64,000 nt of DNA from an uncultured beta proteobacterium (GTDB taxonomy: Bacteria; Pseudomonadota; Gammaproteobacteria; Burkholderiales; Burkholderiaceae_E), in the NCBI GenBank assembly GCA_903934295.1, contig CAIZNI010000041.1, forward strand, positions 1-64,000. Direction: 5' to 3'. A program made the translations under genes and the position numbers. Below the pieces are notes generated by a model, which was not told the origin of the DNA, did no database searches, and saw only the letters and a list, made by a program, of their open reading frames with translations. How positions within the stretch are numbered: position 1 is the first letter of the stretch; every line of letters begins with the position of its first letter. Shown piece after piece: positions 57,987 through 64,000 of this stretch.

Positions 57987-58009
57987 GTCGCTTCAACCTT
58001 GCAGGGGGC

Positions 58010-59056
58010 TCAGAACAGCTTGGCCGGGCGCTCGGCACGCGCCGGCAGGAAACCGCGGTCGAAGACTTCTTCGGGGGCGGGCATGCGCGGCAGCTGGTTG
58101 GCTTCGTGCACGATGGCGATCGCCCGCTTGAGGCGCTCGGGGTCGATGTCGCCCAGACCGATCCGCCCGATCTCGGGGTGGTTCATGTCGTTGCGCAGCG
58201 TGGCCAGCAGCTTCTCGCGCTCGACTTCGCGCTTGAGCAGCGGCTCGCGTTTGAGGGTGTATTCGACGCCCGCGACCGGGTCGGCGAGCACGTCCTTGAT
58301 CGCCCGGTTCAGCGCGCGCACGAAGCCCTGCACCGCCTTCGGGTTGTCCCTCACGAAGTTGCGGGAGAAGAAGACCGCGTTGGAGTACAGGTCCATGCCG
58401 CTGTCACCGTAGCGGATGAAGCGCAGGTCCTTGGCCGGGTCCAGGCCCATCGCGCGGGCGCTGAAGGTCACGGTGGTGATGAAGCCGAACACCGCATCGA
58501 CCTGACCGCGCATCAGCATCTGTTCGCGCAGATTGGGCGCCATGTTGGTGATGCTCACCTTGGACGCGTCGATCTTGGCCAGCCGGGCGTAGGCCGGGAA
58601 GAGCTTGAGCGCGGCGTCGTTGGCCGGTCCGCCCACCGTCTTGCCCTCGAGATCGCGCGGGCTGCGGATCGGGCTGTCCTGTTTCACCACCACGGTGAAG
58701 GGCGGCGTGTTGTAGATCATGTAGACCGCCACCGGCGCGTCGGCCGGGCGCTTGGACGACAGATCGATCAGCGCGTTCAGGTCACCGAAGCCGGCCTGAT
58801 AGGCGCCCGAGGCGACCTTCGGAATCGAGGCCGCCGAGCCCTCGCCCTGGTCGATCTCGACATCGAGGCCCTCCTCCTTGAAGTAGCCCTTGTCCTGCGC
58901 GAGGAAGAACCAGGCCTGCGGCCCTTCGTACTTCCAGTTCAGCACCATCTTGATCCGGGTCTGCGCGGCGGCAGGCGCGGGCAGGGTCGCCAGGGCCAGG
59001 CCCAGCGCAATGCCCAGGGCACCGGCCAGGCGCCGGGTGGGGGATGAGAGAGACAT
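58010..59056 (-). CDS. ABC transporter periplasmic receptor (SsuA/NMT1-like)
   Basis: 348 residues. Signal peptide (GIALGLALATLPAPAAAQ) then KMVLNWKYEGPQAWFFLAQDKGYF, the signature of NMT1/SsuA/ThiY-type receptors that bind aromatic or pyrimidine-like molecules (HMP, sulfonates, riboflavin). The start ATG at 59054-59056 follows AAGGAG by eight bases. With the ATPase and permease in this operon it forms an importer for the ring substrate. Confidence 0.9.
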   Translation of the reverse strand: MSLSSPTRRLAGALGIALGLALATLPAPAAAQTRIKMVLNWKYEGPQAWFFLAQDKGYFKEEGLDVEIDQGEGSAASIPKVASGAYQAGFGDLNALIDLSSKRPADAPVAVYMIYNTPPFTVVVKQDSPIRSPRDLEGKTVGGPANDAALKLFPAYARLAKIDASKVSITNMAPNLREQMLMRGQVDAVFGFITTVTFSARAMGLDPAKDLRFIRYGDSGMDLYSNAVFFSRNFVRDNPKAVQGFVRALNRAIKDVLADPVAGVEYTLKREPLLKREVEREKLLATLRNDMNHPEIGRIGLGDIDPERLKRAIAIVHEANQLPRMPAPEEVFDRGFLPARAERPAKLF

Positions 59057-59102
59057 GCGGATCACTCCTTGGGGTGGTGGAGGGGGGAGGGGGAGGGAAG
59101 GG

Positions 59103-59921
59103 TCAACGGGCGCCCAGCGCGCCGCGCAGGTCGGCCGACGAGGCGATGAAGCCGTGCAGTCGTTCGACCAGGAAGTGGATGGCGCGCGTCACGTAGGCGG
59201 GCGACGAGGTGCTGCACGCGTCCTCGAGCAGCACGCAGTCGTAGCCGAGGAAGCCGGCGTCTTGCAGCGTCGAGAACACGCAGCGATCGGTGTTCACGCC
59301 GGCGAACAGCAGCGTGGTGATGCCTTGCTGGCGCAGCAGGCTGTCGAACTCGTTGTCCCAGAAGCCGCTCAACCGGTGCTTGTGCACCACGATGTCCGTG
59401 TCGGCGACCGGCAGCTCGTCGACCACCTGCGCGCCCCAGTCGCCGGGCACGAGCGAGCGTCCGCGATCCAGTGGCGAGCGCTCGGCATAGCCAACCGCGT
59501 CGGCGCTGAGCTTGCCCTTGTACTGCACGGTGGGCGGCAGGTTCAGGCGGTCGGGGCGCACGCCCCAGTTCAGCCACACCACCGCGCAACCGGCGGCGCG
59601 CCAGTCCTCCAGCAGACCGGCGATGACCGGAATCGGGCGGCGGGTGGCGCGCAGGTTCGCGCCTTTCTGACCGAACCAGCCGTCCGGGTGGCAGAAGTCG
59701 TTCTGCATGTCGACCACCACCAGCGCGCTGCGGGCCAGATCGATCTCGATGGCCTGGGGCCGGGCTGGCAGGGGCAGGGGGCGCGGCGCCACTTTCTGGC
59801 GCACCAGGCTCACCTGTTGGTCGGAAAGCGCCCAATTGTTGTGCTTCGAAGGGCCGAACCGAGTGGTGGGCGCACTTTTTTGGTGCGGTGTAGTGGGGGC
59901 GGGGTTTCGGGGGCGGGCCAT
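59103..59921 (-). CDS. Isochorismatase-like cysteine hydrolase (RutB/biuret hydrolase type)
   Basis: 272 residues. Catalytic triad Asp71 (VVDMQNDF), Lys181 (VVHKHRLSGF) and Cys214 (NTDRCVFST). The HKHRLSGFWDNEFDSLLR stretch resembles RutB (ureidoacrylate amidohydrolase) and biuret hydrolase, which cleave N-carbamoyl/ureido bonds. It could release carbamate or ammonia from the product of a ring-opening enzyme here. The first 57 residues are a Pro/Arg/Lys-rich extension with no fold. First gene of the operon, divergent from the LysR. Confidence 0.88.
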   Translation of the reverse strand: MARPRNPAPTTPHQKSAPTTRFGPSKHNNWALSDQQVSLVRQKVAPRPLPLPARPQAIEIDLARSALVVVDMQNDFCHPDGWFGQKGANLRATRRPIPVIAGLLEDWRAAGCAVVWLNWGVRPDRLNLPPTVQYKGKLSADAVGYAERSPLDRGRSLVPGDWGAQVVDELPVADTDIVVHKHRLSGFWDNEFDSLLRQQGITTLLFAGVNTDRCVFSTLQDAGFLGYDCVLLEDACSTSSPAYVTRAIHFLVERLHGFIASSADLRGALGAR

Positions 59922-59989
59922 GTCGGTTCAATACGCAATCCCTGTGCCGGATGGCGTTGCCCGTGATGATTGATTTACGTACCATGCGT

Positions 59990-60002
59990 TGCCGAAACGG
60001 CA
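59990..60002. promoter_or_regulatory. Candidate LysR binding site (T-N11-A dyad)
   Basis: TGCCGAAACGGCA: perfect inverted repeat TGCCG-AAA-CGGCA with the T-N11-A spacing of LysR sites, in the 195-bp spacer between the operon and the regulator gene, 115 bp before the LysR ATG and 69 bp from the hydrolase ATG. Site type is inferred from pattern and place. Confidence 0.6.
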
Positions 60003-60116
60003 TCGGTATGGCGAGGCCGCCCGATGGGTGCGGTCTGCGCGATGTTGGCGGTCCGCCCGATGGGCCCGCGCCGACCGCCCCCGCTTGCCGCGGTGCCGAT
60101 CCCCGAGGGCCGAGCA

Positions 60117-61025
60117 ATGAACCATCTGCGTTTTCTGCGTTATCTGGACGAAGTGGCCCGCTGCGGGTCGATCCGCCTGGCGGCCGAGCGCCTGCATGTG
60201 GCGGCCTCGGCGGTGAACCGGCGCATCCAGGACCTGGAGGAGGAGCTGGGCACGCCGCTGTTCGAGCGGCTGCCGCGCGGCATGCGCCTGACCGCGGCGG
60301 GCGAGCTGTTCGTGCGCTACATCCGCGACCGCAGCGCCGACCTCGACGAGGTCCGCTCGCGGATCGAGGAACTCAAGGGGCTGCGCCGGGGCAAGGTTCG
60401 CATCGTCGCCAGCCAGGCGCTGGCGCCCGCGTTCCTGCCGCGCTGCGTGGCGCAGTTTCGCCGCCAGCACTCGCTGGTGGCCTTCGATGTGCGGATCGGC
60501 GACCACATCCAGGCGCTGCAGATGCTGCGCAGCTTCGAGGCCGACCTGGCGCTGGTGTTCAACCTGTCGGCCGAGGCCGATGTCGAGGTGATCGACACGC
60601 ACGAGCAGCGGCTGATGTGCCTGATGCACGCCAGCCACCCGCTGGCCGCGCGCACCGACGGAATCCGGCTGCGCGACTGCACCGACTATCCGGTGGTGCT
60701 GCCCGGGCGTGAGATCGCGGCGCGCCAGCTGCTCGAGCAGTTCCTGCTGCGCAGCTCGGTGAAGCTGCAGCCGATGATCGAGAGCAACAGCTTCGAATTC
60801 CTGCGCGGCTGCCTGGTGCACGAGCAGGCGCTGACCTTCCAGATGTCGCTGGGCAGCAGCGCCGAGTCGGGCGACATCGTCGCCCGCGAAGTCATCGACC
60901 GCGGATTCCCGTCGGGGCGGCTGGTGCTGGCCAGCCTGCGCGGGCGCCAGCTGCCGGTGATCGCGTTCGCGTTCGCGCGCTTCCTGACGGAGACCACGGC
61001 CGAGCCGGTCGCCGACGCCCCCTGA
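60117..61025 (+). CDS. LysR-type transcriptional regulator
   Basis: 302 residues. N-terminal winged HTH (FLRYLDEVARCGSIRLAAERLHVAASAVNRRIQDLEEELG) with typical recognition helix, then a periplasmic-binding-protein-like sensor domain. ATG at 60117. Divergent from the ring-hydrolase operon with a T-N11-A box between, so it is the likely regulator and its ligand is likely the ring substrate or a ring-opening product. LysR regulators (AtzR) also control cyanuric acid hydrolase genes in known cases, but this is not evidence of the same substrate. Confidence 0.9.
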   Translation: MNHLRFLRYLDEVARCGSIRLAAERLHVAASAVNRRIQDLEEELGTPLFERLPRGMRLTAAGELFVRYIRDRSADLDEVRSRIEELKGLRRGKVRIVASQALAPAFLPRCVAQFRRQHSLVAFDVRIGDHIQALQMLRSFEADLALVFNLSAEADVEVIDTHEQRLMCLMHASHPLAARTDGIRLRDCTDYPVVLPGREIAARQLLEQFLLRSSVKLQPMIESNSFEFLRGCLVHEQALTFQMSLGSSAESGDIVAREVIDRGFPSGRLVLASLRGRQLPVIAFAFARFLTETTAEPVADAP

Positions 61026-61090
61026 CCGCCACCAGCAGGAATCGCCCGCAGACGGTATCGTGCGCGCTCGACCTTTTCCGGAGCACCTGA

Positions 61091-61717
61091 ATGACCATCG
61101 AACTGTTCACCTGGAACACCCCGAACGGCCGCAAGATCAGCGTGGCGCTCGAGGAAATGGGCCTGCCCTACGCGGTGCGACCCATCAACATCGGCAAGGA
61201 TGAACAGTTCGGCGAAGCCTTCCTGAAGATCAGCCCGAACAACCGGATTCCGGCGATCGTCGATCCGGACGGCCCCGGCGGCCAGCCGATCAGCGTGTTC
61301 GAATCCGGCGCGATCCTGCTCTACCTGGGCGAGAAGACCGGGCGTTTCCTGCCCGCCGATCTGCGCCAGCGGGTGCCGGTTCTCGAGTGGCTGATGTTCC
61401 AGATGGGCGGCTTCGGCCCGATGCCCGGCCAGTTCCATCACTTCCTCGGGGTGAAGGATCCCCAGGACCAGCGCTACGGGCTGGAGCGCTACGGCAAGGA
61501 GACGAACCGGCTCTATGGGGTGATGGACCGCCGGCTGGCCGACCGCGAGTTCTTCGCCGACGAGCTCTCGGTCGCCGATTTCGCGATCCTGGGCTGGGCC
61601 TGGCGCCATGAGCGTCACCAGGTCGACCTGGCCACCTACCCGAATGTGAAGCGCTGGTACGAGACGCTGATGGCCCGGCCGGCGGTCAAGCGCGGCTTCG
61701 AGGTGCCGCTGTCTTGA
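61091..61717 (+). CDS. Glutathione S-transferase family protein (Ure2/YfcG-like)
   Basis: 208 residues. Thioredoxin-like N-domain: FTWNTPNGRKISVALEE and NRIPAIVDPDG, FESGAILLYLGEKTG; C-terminal helical domain with ELSVADFAILGWAWRH. The TPNGRK motif (Asn/Gly rather than Ser/Tyr) is the Nu-class/YfcG-like form, which has disulfide-bond reductase activity with glutathione. Probably a general detoxifying or redox enzyme. Same strand as lysR, 65 bp downstream. Confidence 0.87.
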   Translation: MTIELFTWNTPNGRKISVALEEMGLPYAVRPINIGKDEQFGEAFLKISPNNRIPAIVDPDGPGGQPISVFESGAILLYLGEKTGRFLPADLRQRVPVLEWLMFQMGGFGPMPGQFHHFLGVKDPQDQRYGLERYGKETNRLYGVMDRRLADREFFADELSVADFAILGWAWRHERHQVDLATYPNVKRWYETLMARPAVKRGFEVPLS

Positions 61718-61735
61718 GCACCCGCCGGGCGCGGC

Positions 61736-62491
61736 TCAGGGCGCCAGCCCGAGCTCGCCGCGCAACTGGCGCAGGCTCTCGGCGGTGCGCGCCAGTTCGG
61801 TCTCCAGTTGCTCGACCCGCTGGGTGAGCGCCTCGATCTCATCGGCCTGAGCCGCCGCCGAACTGCCCGCCGGCGCCCCGCCCATGCCACGGGCGCCCGG
61901 CGACGGGTAGAGCAGGGCCTCGTCGGGCGGGCCGCTCAGCAGGTGCATCCAGCGCGACTCGCGCGCGCCCGGCTGGCGCGGCAGCAGCACCGCCATCGGT
62001 CCCTGCGGGCGCGTCGCCAGCTCATCCAGAAAGCCCTGCATCGCCGACAGGTCGGAGAAGCGCTGCAGGCGATCGCAGTTGATGCGCAGCTCGCCCGGGG
62101 TCTGCGGCCCGCGCAGCATCAGCGTGACCAGCAGCGCCACCGATTCGGCGGGCACCCCCAGCATGCGCTTGAGGTTGTGCGAGTAGCGCATCACCCGCCC
62201 GCCGCTGGATTCGATCACCCAGCTGCGTCGGCGCAGCTCATCGAGCGTCTGCTGGACATCGGACTCGCTGATCGTCATCACCGGGTCGCGGCTGGTCTTC
62301 TGGTTGCACCCGGACATCAGCGCATTGATGCTGAGCGGGTAGGTGTCCGGAACGGTGTGCTCTTTTTCATAGAGCACCGAAACGACCCGGGCCTGCAGCG
62401 GGGTCAGCAGAACGGGAATGGCGGATTCGGTGGTCACGGCGGAGTCAGGAGTCACGGCAGATTCGGCATTCACATCGGGTTCGGTGGTCAC
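61736..62491 (-). CDS. YceH/UPF0502 (DUF480) family protein
   Basis: 251 residues. Two tandem winged-helix domains: LTPLQARVVSVLYEKEHTVP, SINALMSGCNQKTSRDPVM and LVTLMLRGPQTPGELR match the family. C-terminal coiled coil (EIEALTQRVEQLETELARTAESLRQL). Function unknown. The N-terminal 24 residues are four hexapeptide repeats coded by an 18-bp minisatellite, each unit beginning with GTG, so the real start could be any of four GTG codons (62491, 62473, 62455, 62437). I chose the most upstream. Confidence 0.85.
   Translation of the reverse strand: MTTEPDVNAESAVTPDSAVTTESAIPVLLTPLQARVVSVLYEKEHTVPDTYPLSINALMSGCNQKTSRDPVMTISESDVQQTLDELRRRSWVIESSGGRVMRYSHNLKRMLGVPAESVALLVTLMLRGPQTPGELRINCDRLQRFSDLSAMQGFLDELATRPQGPMAVLLPRQPGARESRWMHLLSGPPDEALLYPSPGARGMGGAPAGSSAAAQADEIEALTQRVEQLETELARTAESLRQLRGELGLAP
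62420..62491. repeat. 4 x 18-bp minisatellite at the yceH start
   Basis: Units of 18 bp (GGCGGATTCGGTGGTCAC type) at 62420, 62438, 62456 and 62474, with substitutions. Each ends in GTCAC or TTCAC, giving one in-frame GTG per unit on the minus strand. Confidence 0.88.
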
Positions 62492-62494
62492 CGC

Positions 62495-62824
62495 TCAGCC
62501 CGCCTTGGATGCTGACTCGAGCAAGCGCACCCGCGCCCGCGCCGCCCAGGTGTCGAGCGAATCGAACAGGTCGCCCAGGCTGAACGAGCAGCTTTCCTCG
62601 GCAAACAGGGCCGACGACTCGATCCGCTGCTCGATGCCGGCCAGCACCGGCTCGAACGGCGCGGGCAGCCGGGGCAGCAGCGTGCGTGCGCGGGTGATGG
62701 CCGCGAGCAGGGCCCGGCAGTCGCCGCTGGCGCGCGCGCCGGCCAGCGCCGCGCCCAGGGCGTCCAGCGTGGCCTGCTGATCGGGCGTCAGGGCCGCGGT
62801 GTTGCTGACAGCAGGGCTGTTCAT
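62495..62824 (-). CDS. Small hypothetical helical protein
   Basis: 109 residues, all-helical pattern ([34 protein letters not shown]; then [12 protein letters not shown]). No signal peptide, membrane helix or known motif. The ATG overlaps the suhB stop by four bases and the yceH start is only 3 bp after its stop, so the three are probably one operon. Codon use matches neighbours. Function unknown. Confidence 0.6.
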   Translation of the reverse strand: MNSPAVSNTAALTPDQQATLDALGAALAGARASGDCRALLAAITRARTLLPRLPAPFEPVLAGIEQRIESSALFAEESCSFSLGDLFDSLDTWAARARVRLLESASKAG

Positions 62825-63645
62825 GGCGCCGGCTGGACCAGGTCGGATTCGCGCAGCAGCCCGAGCAGCTGGGCGAACACTTTCGGCGTGCCGGCCACCA
62901 CTTCCTCGCCGAACACATGGCGCGGCTCGCCGAGGAAGTCGCCGATCAGGCCACCCGCCTCGCTCACCATCAGGCTGCCGGCGGCCACGTCCCAGGGCGC
63001 GAGGCCGAGCTCGAAGAAGCCGTCGTAGCGGCCGGCAGCCACATAGGCCAGGTCCAGCGCCGCGGCGCCCGGGCGACGCAGGCCGGCGGCCTTCGTCATC
63101 ACCGACTTGAACATCGTCATGTAGCGGTCGAGGTCCTCGATCCGGCGAAACGGGAAACCGGTGCCGATCAGCGATTCCTCGATCCGCACGCGGCTGCTCA
63201 CGCGGATGCGCCGGTCGTTCAGGAACGCACCGCGCCCGCGGGTGGCGGTGAAGAGCTCGTCGCGGTTGGGGTCGTAGATCAGGCCCTGGGTGACCACGCC
63301 GTGCTCCATCAGCGCGATCGAGATGCAGTACTGCGGCAGCCCGTGGATGAAATTGGTGGTGCCGTCCAGGGGGTCGATGATCCAGACGAAGTCGGCTTCC
63401 TGGGCCTTTGCCGCCGCGCCCTTGGCGGGGGTGTGGCCGGACTCCTCTGCTAAGATCGAATGGCCCGGATACGCGGTGAGCAGGGTGTCGATGATGGCCT
63501 GCTCGGACGCGTGATCAACCTCGGTGACGAAGTCGTTGCGCTGCTTGCGCGCGATCTTCACCTGGTCGATGTCGAGGCTGGCCCGGTTGATGATCCGGCC
63601 GGCGCGGCGCGCGGCGCGGACCGCGACAGTAAGCATCGGGTGCAT
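62821..63645 (-). CDS. suhB: Inositol monophosphatase family protein SuhB
   Basis: 274 residues. Li-sensitive phosphatase motifs: [21 protein letters not shown] (metal site) and [17 protein letters not shown]. SuhB also has an RNA-polymerase-binding antitermination role in rRNA transcription in E. coli, along with phosphatase activity. Divergent from trmJ, an arrangement common in Burkholderiales. Confidence 0.95.
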   Translation of the reverse strand: MHPMLTVAVRAARRAGRIINRASLDIDQVKIARKQRNDFVTEVDHASEQAIIDTLLTAYPGHSILAEESGHTPAKGAAAKAQEADFVWIIDPLDGTTNFIHGLPQYCISIALMEHGVVTQGLIYDPNRDELFTATRGRGAFLNDRRIRVSSRVRIEESLIGTGFPFRRIEDLDRYMTMFKSVMTKAAGLRRPGAAALDLAYVAAGRYDGFFELGLAPWDVAAGSLMVSEAGGLIGDFLGEPRHVFGEEVVAGTPKVFAQLLGLLRESDLVQPAP

Positions 63646-63725
63646 GGCGGATCCTGTAAAACCCTCGATTCTAAGGTATCGCGCTGGACTCCCTGCATCG
63701 GATCGGCCCGACCACCCTCGCCAGG

Positions 63726-64000
63726 GTGCGCGTGGTGCTCGTTTCTCCCAGTCACGGCGGCAATGTCGGCGCCACCGCGCGGGCGATGCGGGTCATGGGA
63801 TTGCGCTCGCTCACCGTGGTGCGCCCGCGCTTTGCCGGCATCTGTTCGCACCCCGACGCCATCGCGTTCGCCAGCGGCGCGACTGATGTCCTGGCCGGTG
63901 CGATCGAGGTCGACACGCTCGATGACGCCCTGGCCGACTGCCATCTCGCGGTGGCCGTGAGCGCCGAGACGCGTGAATTCTCGGCCGCGCCGCGCCCGCC
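63726..64000 (+). CDS. trmJ: tRNA/rRNA methyltransferase TrmJ-like, 5' part
   Basis: The open frame runs to the window edge. It codes for [20 protein letters not shown], the first SPOUT motif of TrmJ/TrmH-type 2'-O-methyltransferases, then [11 protein letters not shown] and [11 protein letters not shown]. TrmJ methylates position 32 of certain tRNAs. The start is uncertain: the first in-frame GTG is at 63726; an upstream CTG at 63684, eight bases after AAGG, would add [14 protein letters not shown]. The gene is divergent from suhB by 80 bp or less. Confidence 0.85.
   Translation, partial: MRVVLVSPSHGGNVGATARAMRVMGLRSLTVVRPRFAGICSHPDAIAFASGATDVLAGAIEVDTLDDALADCHLAVAVSAETREFSAAPRP

Noticed and set aside
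52429-61025. Complete AtzDEF-type cyanuric acid operon
   Set aside because: No AtzE/AtzF amidase signature; ring-hydrolase subfamily cannot be told by eye.

Overview
The window is high-GC DNA with the gene content and gene order of a Burkholderiales-type betaproteobacterium. Diagnostic blocks are pyrG-kdsA-eno-ftsB, dapA-bamC, divergent suhB/trmJ, lexA-imuA-imuB, two Bug/TctC-type solute receptors, an ETF-ubiquinone oxidoreductase and a RoxA-type ribosomal oxygenase. I see no rRNA, tRNA, CRISPR array, prophage or intact insertion sequence. Almost all the DNA is coding, and both strands are used in short operons.

Layout. Positions 1-4.7 kb: the end of a NYN-type gene, then the SOS mutagenesis block lexA-imuA-imuB with a perfect LexA box, then a glycine-rich RRM RNA-binding protein whose leader carries a perfect hairpin. 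4.7-12 kb: catabolic and energy genes (3-hydroxyisobutyrate dehydrogenase family, ETF-QO, SDR, DUF3422, two-subunit 3-oxoacid CoA-transferase) and a histidine-kinase-like ATPase that has lost its phospho-acceptor histidine. 12-32.6 kb: mostly conserved housekeeping (CTP synthase, KdsA, enolase, FtsB, Hsp33, TrpRS, DapA, BamC, RoxA, SlyD-like PPIase) plus a large GGDEF/EAL protein. 32.6-42 kb: metallophosphoesterase, MutS, an IS66-type remnant upstream of mutS, and a small accessory group with two orphan Bug receptors. 42-48.9 kb: a surface/glycan accessory patch with a secreted beta-repeat protein, a GT2 glycosyltransferase, a GT-C-like membrane protein, a methyltransferase gene split by one in-frame TAA, and a probable delta-class carbonic anhydrase in a more AT-rich stretch. 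48.9-61 kb: a catabolic region. Its core is an eight-gene minus-strand operon (cysteine hydrolase, ABC receptor, SDR, dihydroorotase-like amidohydrolase, ring-opening amidohydrolase, ABC ATPase, ABC permease, DUF3830) divergent from a LysR regulator with a clear T-N11-A dyad between them. 61-64 kb: GST, YceH, a small unknown, SuhB and the start of TrmJ.

The most interesting system is that operon. Two different ring-opening hydrolases (Toblerone-fold barbiturase/cyanuric-acid-hydrolase family and dihydroorotase/hydantoinase family), a RutB/biuret-hydrolase-like amidase and a dedicated importer together suggest uptake and stepwise opening of an N-heterocyclic amide. I cannot read the substrate from sequence.

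A second window-wide signal is short minisatellites (12-24 bp units) at gene edges. Four convergent junctions have one: about 8.3, 22.9, 32.6 and 52.4 kb. In two of them the repeat units supply a stop codon of a flanking gene, and in others they extend protein termini.
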